Below are positions 1-7,693 of a stretch of 46,854 bases of DNA, in pieces. A program made the position numbers and the translations under genes. Position 1 is the stretch's first letter, and every line of letters starts with the position of its first letter. The notes beneath the pieces were generated by a model. It searched no databases. It saw nothing but the letters and a program-made list of their open reading frames with translations, and was not told the origin of the DNA. The stretch comes from Pseudomonas sp. GM80 (lineage in GTDB: Bacteria > Pseudomonadota > Gammaproteobacteria > Pseudomonadales > Pseudomonadaceae): contig NZ_AKJD01000055.1 in the NCBI RefSeq assembly GCF_000282515.1, forward strand, positions 1 through 46,854, read 5' to 3'.

Positions 1-920
1 GGCAGGTCGCCGCCGGCCACGTCGGCGGCCATGCGCAGGGCGTCGAGGTTGTCGTCGACGGACGGAATCTGCCGCGACTCGGCGACAGTCTTGACGATCA
101 GCCGCTCGCAACCGGCGGCGCGGGTCAGGCGCGCGCTGTCGCAAATCAAGCGCCGCGCGCCATGGTTGGTCGTCGGAAACACGCCCATGTAGGAATACAC
201 CACGACATGCCAGTGATCGCCGTCCAGATACTCGGCGGCCAATTCGCGCAGGGCCTGCAAGGCGCCGAAATCCTGCTCCATCGAGGTGCCCTGGGCATAA
301 CTGAGCGAAACCCCGCGAACCCCGTGCTGGCGGAAAAACAGCGCTTCGAGCAGTGTCATCGCTATCAGTAAAGAGGGCGGGCACAACTGCCCCAACAGGC
401 AGCCACCAAAACTCTCGATATGCGCATGCTCGGTCGCGCCCGCCAGCAGCTGACAACTTTCGGCCCAGGCGCTGACCGCCTCGGCCAGCGGCAAGCGGCT
501 GTACGGCATGCAATACGACACCGGGCCGCCTTCGGTAGCGTCGAGGCCCAAAGCGGCCAGGCGCTGGAACACATTCTGCGGTTTGGCGGTGCCGTGGCGG
601 ATCTGGATCGGAAAGTCTGCGCCATACAGCCCGGCGAGCATGCTGCGCACCGCTTCGATCGGGTGGCTGATGATCGGGAAACCGTTCATTGGCGCCGAGC
701 TGTTGAGGCACTGCAGCGCGCTCTGGTAATCGCCGACCCGCGTGTAGCTGTCGAGGGTGATGGTGCCGATGGCCGCGCAGGGCAGGGCGGCGACACTGGC
801 CAGCCCGGCGCGCATCTGGCCCAGCGCGCCAAAGCCCATGCGCGGCTGCACCACCAGCTCGTCGCGGGCGCGGGCACGCTCGATGAATTGTTGAAAATGG
901 CCGCCGCTGAACGCTGTCAT
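1..920 (-). CDS. Glutamate mutase (methylaspartate mutase) E-subunit-like protein, partial
   Basis: The gene starts at the ATG at 920 and runs off the left edge; about 306 residues are visible. I translated it by hand from the complement. Family landmarks of the catalytic epsilon subunit of coenzyme-B12 glutamate mutase are present in order: QPRMGFG near 25-31, DSYTR near 57-61, RHGT at 108-111, EGGPVSY at 130-136, ESFGG...PPS at 169-183 and LIVKT near 274-278. In the family this subunit forms a TIM barrel that rearranges L-glutamate to 3-methylaspartate with the B12-binding S subunit, which is encoded upstream in the same operon (3697-4152). Its start is 3 bp past the stop of the PP-loop gene, so it is probably translated as part of the same message. 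The residue before ESFGG is Ile168, where I recall an arginine in clostridial GlmE, so the substrate may not be glutamate. Family assignment is strong; substrate is inference. Confidence 0.85.
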   Translation of the reverse strand, partial: MTAFSGGHFQQFIERARARDELVVQPRMGFGALGQMRAGLASVAALPCAAIGTITLDSYTRVGDYQSALQCLNSSAPMNGFPIISHPIEAVRSMLAGLYGADFPIQIRHGTAKPQNVFQRLAALGLDATEGGPVSYCMPYSRLPLAEAVSAWAESCQLLAGATEHAHIESFGGCLLGQLCPPSLLIAMTLLEALFFRQHGVRGVSLSYAQGTSMEQDFGALQALRELAAEYLDGDHWHVVVYSYMGVFPTTNHGARRLICDSARLTRAAGCERLIVKTVAESRQIPSVDDNLDALRMAADVAGGDL

Positions 921-923
921 GCG

Positions 924-2420
924 TCAGCGTCCCGAGACCAGTTCGACCACGGTTTCGCCGGTGGCCGGGTCGTAGCGACTGATTCGGCCTTTGTGCGGAT
1001 CGCCGGCACGAACCCGGGCAATCAGCGTCGCGTCGCTGTCGAAATCGATCCGTTGATGCGCGTACAGGCTGCGCAAGGCCGGCAACGGCAGGCCGCTGAC
1101 CTCGGTCAGCCACTGGCTGAGGGCCGGCTCGTTGTGTTCGCCGGCGAGGATCCGGTGCAGGGCATCGAGGTTGCCCAGGTGCTGCGCGTGGCACAGCCCG
1201 AGAAAGCTTGAAAGCTCACGGCCACGGTCAACGAACGGGGCAAACTGCATGCACACCAGTTGCGCCTCATCGAGGCCGAACGCCTGCACGGCGAAGCGTG
1301 CGGCGAGATCGCGGCGAGCCTGCATGCCCTGTTCGTCGGCATACGCGGCCATGGCCAGATCGATCAGGCGCTGCGGCATTTCCTTCTTGCGCATCAACGC
1401 CTGCGCCAGTTCAAGGTATTCGGCAATGCCCTGGTTGTAGCGGCGGCCTTGTGCGTACTCGGCCTTGAGGCCACGAAAGTGCGCCATCAACATCGGGTTG
1501 GCACAGTCCGATTCGGTGAAACTGAACGCCAGTTCTTCGAAGCGGAAATCGAGAAACTCGGTGATCAGTTCCCAGTGATCCTCGACCTTGTAGCTGACCA
1601 GATCGTAGATGCTGACGAACTCCGGATCAGCATGCTCATCACCGCACGCGACGCGTCGTTCCTCGCGCTGCTGATCGAAACCTTCACCGAACAGCTCGAC
1701 AAAATAGCTTTGCGCCACGCCGTCCAGCGCTTGCAGCAGGCCGCGAAAACCCTGGCGGCGGCATTCATCGACATTCAGGCCCAGACGCTGCGCCAGGCGC
1801 ATGATCCAGGTGAAATAGTGCTTCTGTTCCTTGCGCGAGTCGCCGGTGACGACGGCATCGACGCCGCCCTGCCACCATGCCGCCCGCCCATAGAAATCGG
1901 CCACGGCGAGGTTGCAGCTGTTGCAGAAGGTCGGTCGCCCGTCACCGGCGGTGCGATGGCCGTTCATCAACACGTCGAAACGGTTCATCGCCTGCACATC
2001 GTCCGGGAATGGCAGGTGGCGCTCGAACGGCCGGATCTGCTGATGATCGACCACCAGCATTTCCACGCGCGGATCGTCGAACAGGTGCAAGGCGCGGTAG
2101 ACCCGGTCGATGTTCGCCATCACCGCATCCGGCACACCGGCGTGGCGCATGTTGGCGATGCGCAGCTGGAACGTGCGGCCATGCAGCACCGACAGGTGCA
2201 ACTGCGTGGCACGCAGCATGGCCACGGTGTAGGAGCTGTCCTTGCCGCCACCGTAGGCGACCATCAGTTTGTAGTCGGTCAGCCCGTCGAGACCACCCGC
2301 CGCATCGATCAGACGTTCGCCAATAGTTGCGACGGCGCGGCGTTCATCGGCGCGCAGGTAATGATTGAGCTGACCCAGCAACGGCTCGTCGTTCCAGGCT
2401 TGGGAGGTATTGGCGTTCAT
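924..2420 (-). CDS. PP-loop superfamily ATP pyrophosphatase
   Basis: This is a 498-residue protein with a PP-loop, GGGKDSS at 57-63, following a hydrophobic strand (KLMVAY). The motif binds ATP and adenylates a carboxylate, carbonyl or nucleobase before transfer of a nitrogen or sulfur nucleophile. A CNSC pair (Cys166 and Cys169) lies about 100 residues after the PP-loop, as in thiolation and amidation members that carry a metal or persulfide. The region after it (VDAVVTGDSRKEQKHYF) looks like the second half of the nucleotide-binding fold. The roughly 260-residue C-terminal part is helical and I do not recognise it. The ATG overlaps the stop of the ATP-grasp gene by 4 bp (ATGA), so the two are translationally coupled. 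It is not a standard TilS, TtcA, QueC or asparagine synthetase. The exact reaction (amidation or sulfur transfer on the cluster's amino acid) is unknown. Confidence 0.75.
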   Translation of the reverse strand: MNANTSQAWNDEPLLGQLNHYLRADERRAVATIGERLIDAAGGLDGLTDYKLMVAYGGGKDSSYTVAMLRATQLHLSVLHGRTFQLRIANMRHAGVPDAVMANIDRVYRALHLFDDPRVEMLVVDHQQIRPFERHLPFPDDVQAMNRFDVLMNGHRTAGDGRPTFCNSCNLAVADFYGRAAWWQGGVDAVVTGDSRKEQKHYFTWIMRLAQRLGLNVDECRRQGFRGLLQALDGVAQSYFVELFGEGFDQQREERRVACGDEHADPEFVSIYDLVSYKVEDHWELITEFLDFRFEELAFSFTESDCANPMLMAHFRGLKAEYAQGRRYNQGIAEYLELAQALMRKKEMPQRLIDLAMAAYADEQGMQARRDLAARFAVQAFGLDEAQLVCMQFAPFVDRGRELSSFLGLCHAQHLGNLDALHRILAGEHNEPALSQWLTEVSGLPLPALRSLYAHQRIDFDSDATLIARVRAGDPHKGRISRYDPATGETVVELVSGR

Positions 2421-3655
2421 AGCGGTTCTGCCTGGAATTGGAACGTCTGGGTGGTGTGGTGGATGTCGCGTTCAGTTGCGTCTTCACTGCCACCGACAAA
2501 AATGAAGCGGCCGCTGTGCAGCGCGTCGTAGCTGCCGCCGGCTTCGAGGATCTGCCCGGGTTCGGGGAGCAACTCGCGCCACAGATTGGGCACGGTGTCG
2601 CGCAGCGATTGCGCCTGCACGACGCGGCAGGGCAACTGTGCCGGTTTGGGGATGACCAGCCAGCCGCCACTCGGGTCTTGGTCGTTCGCCGGCAATGGCA
2701 CTTGCTCGCCGGCCAGGCGGCGCAGCCAGTGCTCGTACAGATTGACCCCGAAGACCTTGTTGATCAGGTGCGGGACTTCGCTGCCGCCGACCCGCGCACC
2801 GATTTCGAGGAACACCAGCGAGTCGTCCGGCTCGACGAAAATCTCCAGGTGAAACGCGGTGCAGCGCAAATTCAGCGCGCGCAGGATCTGTTGGCTGAAC
2901 GCCTCGATCCGCGTGCGCAAGGGCGACGCCTGGACAATCACCGAACCCAATGGCTGCGCCTTGGCAAAATCCAGGCAACTGTTGATGTAGCGCGAGACCA
3001 CTTGAAACGGCACGCTGCCGTCGACATCGGCGAAGCCGTCGATGTGGTAGGTCTGGCCGTGCATGAACGCTTCGATCTCGTAACGCGAGAGGTCGAGGGT
3101 GTCGAGCAGGTTGCGCAGCGCCGCTTCGTTTTCGACCTTTTCCACGCCCATGCTGGCGGCACCGTCGACCGGTTTGACGATCAGCGGAAAACCGATCTCG
3201 CGGGCAAAGTGCAGGGCCTGTTCCGCCGATTGGCAGCGCGCAAATGCCGGCACCGGCAGGCCCTGGGCCTGAAGAATTTCCTTCATGCGGGCCTTGTCGC
3301 GGTACACCGCCACTTCGTCCGGCCCGTCACCGGGAATGTTCAGGGTCTGGCGCACCCGCGCGGCGATTTCCAGGGTGAACTCCGACAGCGCGATCAGTTG
3401 ATCGACCGGGCCCACCCGCTCGATGACTTGCTGAACCGCACCCAGCAGCTGCTCGTATTGATTGACGTCGCTGACCTGCACCTGATGGGCGATGTGCTGC
3501 GCCGGGGCAAGCACGCCTTCGGCGCCGGGGGCATCGACCACGTAGCTGATGCGGTGTTGTTGATGATCGAAGAAGTCTTCGTAGCGAGTCAGTTCGTTGT
3601 CCCAGCGGCGCTCATCACGAAAGCGCGGCCAGCGGTTGACGATAACGATGTGCAT
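2417..3655 (-). CDS. ATP-grasp carboxylate-amine ligase
   Basis: This 412-residue ATP-grasp enzyme would form an amide or peptide bond through an acyl-phosphate. An N-terminal pre-ATP-grasp domain (about 1-115) is followed by the ATP-binding lobes: KPVDGAASMG at 161-170 is the flexible loop, and the metal ligands fit HLEIF (Glu271) and FLEIGAR (Glu284). The layout resembles the carnosine synthase/BL00235 amino-acid ligases used in peptide and antibiotic biosynthesis more than purine or biotin enzymes. A C-terminal extension of about 110 residues follows. The start at 3655 is the first in-frame ATG, 41 bp after the mutase S-like gene; the 3' end overlaps the PP-loop gene. A plausible job is joining the rearranged amino acid to another amino acid or amine. 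Substrates cannot be read from sequence. Confidence 0.8.
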   Translation of the reverse strand: MHIVIVNRWPRFRDERRWDNELTRYEDFFDHQQHRISYVVDAPGAEGVLAPAQHIAHQVQVSDVNQYEQLLGAVQQVIERVGPVDQLIALSEFTLEIAARVRQTLNIPGDGPDEVAVYRDKARMKEILQAQGLPVPAFARCQSAEQALHFAREIGFPLIVKPVDGAASMGVEKVENEAALRNLLDTLDLSRYEIEAFMHGQTYHIDGFADVDGSVPFQVVSRYINSCLDFAKAQPLGSVIVQASPLRTRIEAFSQQILRALNLRCTAFHLEIFVEPDDSLVFLEIGARVGGSEVPHLINKVFGVNLYEHWLRRLAGEQVPLPANDQDPSGGWLVIPKPAQLPCRVVQAQSLRDTVPNLWRELLPEPGQILEAGGSYDALHSGRFIFVGGSEDATERDIHHTTQTFQFQAEPL

Positions 3656-3696
3656 CGTGGATATCCTTGATTGAGCGAAGTCAGCCGTGGTGGGGA

Positions 3697-4152
3697 TCAG
3701 CCCCAGGACGGCACGCTAACGGCGGGTGCAGGTTCGGCGTCGGCTGGCGCATGCAGCGTGGCCAGGTAACCGCTGAAGGATTCGATCGCGTCGGGGCCGA
3801 CAAACACCTGGTGGTAGCCGGCCTCGATCAACGGTTGGCGAACCGCCAGGGTTTCATCCTCGGAGGTGGTCAACTTGCCGCCGATCACGCAGGGCAGGTG
3901 CGGGTGCTTCTGGCGTACCTGGCGAATCAGCTCCAGACCTTGCGAGTACCCGTGGCCATTGACGCTGCTGACCACCAGCAGTTGGGTGCGGCGCTGTTCG
4001 AGCGCATTGAGTACGACGTCGATCGGGGTGCAGCTGCCAAGGTTTTTCACGTTCAAACCATGCTCGGCGAGCCACAGTTGCAAATACACCAGGTTCCACA
4101 TGTGCGAGTCGGACTCGACCGTGGCAAGCACGCAGTGCGGCAGGGCTTTCAT
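3697..4152 (-). CDS. B12-binding glutamate mutase S-subunit-like protein
   Basis: This 151-residue protein matches the small cobalamin-binding subunit of glutamate mutase. It has the B12 motif region near its N terminus: DSHMWN with the base-on histidine, NLGSCTP, the SSVNGHG loop and IGGKL. The family consensus is D-x-H-x-x-G, S-x-L and GG. Here Asn replaces the Gly and Val the Leu, but the cobalt-ligating His is kept, so dimethylbenzimidazole-off/His-on binding is expected. It is about 14 residues longer than typical GlmS because of a Pro/Ala-rich tail. The ATG overlaps the MFS gene stop (ATGA). It should pair with the E-like subunit at 1-920, although two ligase genes separate them. The symbol glmS is avoided because it also names glucosamine-6-phosphate synthase. 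Confidence 0.87.
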   Translation of the reverse strand: MKALPHCVLATVESDSHMWNLVYLQLWLAEHGLNVKNLGSCTPIDVVLNALEQRRTQLLVVSSVNGHGYSQGLELIRQVRQKHPHLPCVIGGKLTTSEDETLAVRQPLIEAGYHQVFVGPDAIESFSGYLATLHAPADAEPAPAVSVPSWG

Positions 4153-5393
4153 TGAGACGCCTCCATGGCGAGCGACGGACCACCCAGGGCCAGTTGAAAG
4201 CGCCGGGTGGTCAGGATGAACAGCAAAGTGCCGGGGATGGTCAGCACCAGTGCCAGCACCAGAATCAGCACCTGCGCGCCGTAGACGTGGCCGACACTGG
4301 CGGTCAACAGGCCGCCCAGCGGGTAGGACAGCAGGTTGACCAGGTAAAACGGTCCCATGACTTTGCCCAGGTGGGCGCGGTCGATCGCTTTGATGCGCTG
4401 CGTACGGTTGAACACGTTGAACAACGCACAACCGGCCATTGCCAGCAGAAAGCTCAGGGCATACAGCAACACGCCGTTGGCCACGCCCATGCAGATCAGG
4501 CCCAGACACAGCAAGGCAAAACCCAGCGCACCGAGTCGATAAATCGACATGCGCGCCAGCAGGCGCGGCACCAGAATGAAGTTCAGCAGCCCGAGCGCGC
4601 CGGCCCCGGCGTTCATCAGGCCAAAGACACCGTCGGCGGCACTGAACACCCCACTGATGACAAACGCATTGGCGCTCAGCACCGCGGCGAAGGCCAGGTT
4701 GATGGTGAAATTCAGCCCGGCCAGGGTCAGCACCGGTGGATTGCCAAGCAACAGCTGCCAGCCGAGGGCCAGGTCTTTGAACACGCTGCTCGGGCCGCTG
4801 GCCGCCGTGCGCGCCGTGGGCAGCCCGCGCCAGAACAGCGCCGCGGCAAACAGTGCCACCGCCGCCAGGCCGAGCAGCCAGCGCTTGTCGGTGTACATCG
4901 CCAGGCCAGCGGCGAGTGCCGGACCGAGTGCCATCGCGAGCAATTCCATGTTCTGCACCAGCGACTGACAGTGCGCGAGACGCTCGGGACCGGCGATCAG
5001 CGGCACGCTTTTTTCAACCGCCATGCGCACCGGCGCCATCAACACTGAAAGCACGATGCCGTTGCCGATCAACGCCCAGATCATCCACTGCGGCTGGTAC
5101 CAGCAGATCCACAGCGTGACGCCCAGGCTCAGCGCGCGCGCCGTGTTGGCCGTGCGAAACAGCAGACGGCCGCCAAAACGGTCGGCCAATAACCCGGCAA
5201 ACGGATAGGCAATCAGTGCCGGCAGCCATTCAAGGGCAAACGCGACGCCGGAATAGCGCACGTTGCCGGTCAGTTGATAAATCATCAGCGGCACAGCAAA
5301 CAGCACGGTCTGTTCCGCCAGCAAGGCGCACAGCAGACCGGCACCAAACCAGCGGATGGCGCTATGGCGGGCATCGGCGCGGACCTCAGGCAT
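4149..5393 (-). CDS. MFS transporter, probable exporter of the cluster product
   Basis: This is a 414-residue integral membrane protein with about 12 hydrophobic segments. The A-loop between segments 2 and 3 reads GLLADRFGGR, the classic MFS signature. Overall it resembles the EntS/MFS_3 drug-and-siderophore exporter type rather than sugar symporters. Its ATG overlaps the end of the monooxygenase gene by 8 bp, and its stop overlaps the start of the B12-binding gene, so it is embedded in the biosynthetic operon. A small-molecule exporter in this position usually removes the product and gives self-protection; that role is inferred from context. The direction of transport is not provable from sequence. 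Confidence 0.8.
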   Translation of the reverse strand: MPEVRADARHSAIRWFGAGLLCALLAEQTVLFAVPLMIYQLTGNVRYSGVAFALEWLPALIAYPFAGLLADRFGGRLLFRTANTARALSLGVTLWICWYQPQWMIWALIGNGIVLSVLMAPVRMAVEKSVPLIAGPERLAHCQSLVQNMELLAMALGPALAAGLAMYTDKRWLLGLAAVALFAAALFWRGLPTARTAASGPSSVFKDLALGWQLLLGNPPVLTLAGLNFTINLAFAAVLSANAFVISGVFSAADGVFGLMNAGAGALGLLNFILVPRLLARMSIYRLGALGFALLCLGLICMGVANGVLLYALSFLLAMAGCALFNVFNRTQRIKAIDRAHLGKVMGPFYLVNLLSYPLGGLLTASVGHVYGAQVLILVLALVLTIPGTLLFILTTRRFQLALGGPSLAMEASQ

Positions 5394-6459
5394 GATCGCG
5401 ATCCCAGATCGTTTCCAGTTCGCGCAGGTAAGGCAGCACGTACTTGCAGAAACGGCGCATTTCGTCGCGGGTTGGCCAGCCGGAGAAAATGAACTCGCTG
5501 ACGCCGACCTTTTTGTATTCGAACAAGTACTCGGCGACTTCCTGATAACTGCCGACCACGCACAGCGCCGGGCCGCCGCGATACGCCACCGCCCCCGACC
5601 AGAGCATCGGCGACAACCAGTCGTGCTGCGCCTTCTCCGCCAGGCGGAACGAGGTTTTCACCGCTTCCGAATCGCAGCGTCCGACAAATTCACGGACCCA
5701 TTCACGATGCTGTTCGTCAGGGTTTTCCATCATGCTTTCGACAGCCGCCAGCGCTTCTTCGCGGGTTTCGCGAGCCAGTAAGTGCATGCGGATGCCGACC
5801 GAGCAGCCCGATTCCAGAACAGTGCGGCTGGCCTCGGCAATACCTTCAGGCGTATCGCCGTAACGCAGCCAGCAATCGCTGTGTTGGATGGCGATCTGCT
5901 GGGCGATGTCCGAAGCGCCGCTGAGGTAAATACGCGGGCGCTCAGCGTCTTTGAACGGCAGGCCCAACTGGGCTTTTTCGATGCGGTAGTGCGCGCCGTG
6001 ATAGGTCAGCGGCGATTCGCCGTTCCAGAACCGATGCAGGATGTCGAGGAATTCGCCGGTGCGTTCATAGCGTCCGTCGTGGGCCACGAAGTCGCCGTAA
6101 TAAGCTTGCTCGTCCGGCGAAATACCGGCCACCAGGTTGAGCGAAATGCGCTTGTCGGACATCCACGAAACCGTGTTGACGATCTGCGTAAACAACGTCG
6201 GCGGCACCAGGCCGGGACGGTAGGCGAGGATGAATTTGACCCGCTCGGTTTCACGCACTAGCGCGCCAATCATCGGCAGCGGATCGGGCATGTGATAACT
6301 GATGCCCATCAACAGCGAGTCGATACCCAACTCATCGGCTTCCTGGGCAAAGTCGACGATGCCGGCAAAATCGAGAGCGCCGGTGTTGTATTTTTCCGAG
6401 GCCTTTTGCTGACCGCTGTCCAGCGGTGAGCACCAGTGAATGCGCAGTGGTGCAGACAT
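5386..6459 (-). CDS. Luciferase-like flavin-dependent monooxygenase (SsuD/LLM family)
   Basis: This 357-residue bacterial-luciferase-fold enzyme uses reduced FMN and O2 in its family to oxidise C-S, C-N or N centres. Visible landmarks are the N-terminal strand LRIHWCSPLD, LILAYRPG-type strand (ILAYRPGLVPPT), RISLNLVAGISPDEQAYYGDF and YLSGAS, all typical of alkanesulfonate monooxygenase relatives. I chose the ATG at 6459 because GGAG lies 7 bases upstream; a GTG 18 bases further up has no such site. It is the second gene of the operon, 65 bp after the synthetase-like gene, and overlaps the MFS gene by 8 bp. No flavin reductase is visible beside it, so reduced flavin would come from elsewhere. 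Although SsuD-like, the setting is not a sulfonate operon, so an oxidative tailoring step such as N-hydroxylation is more likely. That is inference. Confidence 0.83.
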   Translation of the reverse strand: MSAPLRIHWCSPLDSGQQKASEKYNTGALDFAGIVDFAQEADELGIDSLLMGISYHMPDPLPMIGALVRETERVKFILAYRPGLVPPTLFTQIVNTVSWMSDKRISLNLVAGISPDEQAYYGDFVAHDGRYERTGEFLDILHRFWNGESPLTYHGAHYRIEKAQLGLPFKDAERPRIYLSGASDIAQQIAIQHSDCWLRYGDTPEGIAEASRTVLESGCSVGIRMHLLARETREEALAAVESMMENPDEQHREWVREFVGRCDSEAVKTSFRLAEKAQHDWLSPMLWSGAVAYRGGPALCVVGSYQEVAEYLFEYKKVGVSEFIFSGWPTRDEMRRFCKYVLPYLRELETIWDRDHA

Positions 6460-6524
6460 TGTGTTTCTCCATGGCACAGCCTGCCGCCGCCGGAGCGGGA
6501 GCAGGCGAGGGCAATCAGTGCGGG

Positions 6525-7454
6525 TCAGAACAGGAAGCTGGTACCGACGGTGCGGTCGAACAGCGCGACGTCGCGGATGCGGCGTTTGCCGCAGATGAAC
6601 TTGAGCAGACGCTCGATGCCCAGGCCGCCACCGGCGCTTGGGTGCAGCAAGCCGCGACGGGCGACTTCCAGGTAGTTGGCGAACGGCTCAAGGTCCATCG
6701 ACAGTTCGTTCATGCGGTAGACGATCTGTTCGTATTCGAATTCGCGCTCGGCGCCCGACAGGGCTTCGCCGTAGCCATCGGGATAGATCAGGTCATAGTT
6801 GTTGTAGGTCCCGCGCTTGCCCGGGGTTTCGCGATCGTAGAATTCGCGGCGGTAGTTGGTGACGAAGAACGGCGTGTGCGCTTGCGCCGACATGATCTTC
6901 TCGAAGTCGTCACCATGCTCGGCGCGCAACGCGTCGGAGCTGTAGATCGGGAACGCGGTGGCGAAGTGCGGCAGTTGCCGGCCGAGTTGCGCCAGTTCGG
7001 TGGCGCAGTGTTGGCTGACTTCGCTGAACACGTGCTTGATCAGGCCTTCGATCAGGGCCATGACCTGGTGCATGTCGCCGTCGCGGATCTCGAAATCGAA
7101 CTGCGAAAACTCCAGCAAGTGGTTTTCGGAATCCTTGATCTCGGCTTTTTCCAGGCGAATGTTCGGCGCCACGATAAAGATCTTTTCGTGACCCTTGGCG
7201 GTCAATGCCAACTGCTTGTGGAAGATCATGCTCGCCGTCAGTTTCAGGCGTCGTTCTTCGTACTGGATCTCGGCCGGATACACCGCGTGGTTCAGTGGAT
7301 CGGTGATCGGCGACATCAGGATCGGCATCAACTGTTTGAAGTCGCGCTCCAGCAAATATTGCTGCAAAGCTTGTAGGACGCGGCCCCGGATGATGGCAAT
7401 GGATTCTATGTCTGGATTAGCAAAATCGACGAAGTTACGGGTAATTTCTTCCAT
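6525..7454 (-). CDS. Class II Asn/Asp-type aminoacyl-tRNA synthetase core, anticodon domain missing
   Basis: This 309-residue protein holds only the catalytic fold of a class IIb synthetase. Motif 2 is recognisable as the segment ending HLLEFSQFDFEI (112-123), and motif 3 is GGGLGIERLL at 275-284 with Arg282, followed by IRDVALFDR, the pattern of AsnRS and AspRS. No OB-fold anticodon-binding domain precedes it, so it should not charge tRNA in the normal way. Stand-alone cores of this type are known as AsnA-like asparagine synthetases and as EpmA-like ligases. It would activate an amino acid as an adenylate. It is the first gene of the operon, with a promoter-like sequence upstream and no clear Shine-Dalgarno. 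Activation of an aspartate-like product of the mutase is an attractive guess because the motifs are Asp/Asn type. The alternative, EpmA, fits less well. Confidence 0.75.
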   Translation of the reverse strand: MEEITRNFVDFANPDIESIAIIRGRVLQALQQYLLERDFKQLMPILMSPITDPLNHAVYPAEIQYEERRLKLTASMIFHKQLALTAKGHEKIFIVAPNIRLEKAEIKDSENHLLEFSQFDFEIRDGDMHQVMALIEGLIKHVFSEVSQHCATELAQLGRQLPHFATAFPIYSSDALRAEHGDDFEKIMSAQAHTPFFVTNYRREFYDRETPGKRGTYNNYDLIYPDGYGEALSGAEREFEYEQIVYRMNELSMDLEPFANYLEVARRGLLHPSAGGGLGIERLLKFICGKRRIRDVALFDRTVGTSFLF

Positions 7455-7490
7455 GATTGGCCAGATATTCAGGGAGTTAGGGAGGCCCTG

Positions 7491-7518
7491 ATTATTGTTT
7501 AATCGAACGAAAACTCAA
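7491..7518 (-). promoter_or_regulatory. Candidate sigma-70 promoter of the B12-mutase operon
   Basis: On the minus strand TTGAGT (7513-7518) and AATAAT (7491-7496) are separated by 16 bases, a fair sigma-70 match 37-64 bases upstream of the first ATG. It lies in the 239-bp divergent region (7455-7693) shared with the MFS symporter gene. I see nothing else certain there. Confidence 0.4.
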
Positions 7519-7693
7519 TGTACAGATTTCGACTAAAAAGCAGCACAGAGCTCGGGTTTGGTTGTCCGACGACGCTTTTGCATGGACGATATCGCGCTGC
7601 TGAAATTGATCGGGTGGCGCACCAGTGGGCAGGTTCCTACAGACCCTGTCAGCCGGCGCCGCTCTCTCCAGTTCGTCTATTCAGAGTTCGCCC

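Noticed and set aside
6525..7454. Assignment as EpmA (lysine ligase for elongation factor P)
   Set aside because: Size is similar, but HLLEF and RDVALFDR fit the Asn/Asp subgroup better, and the gene is in a secondary-metabolism-like operon. Not fully excluded.
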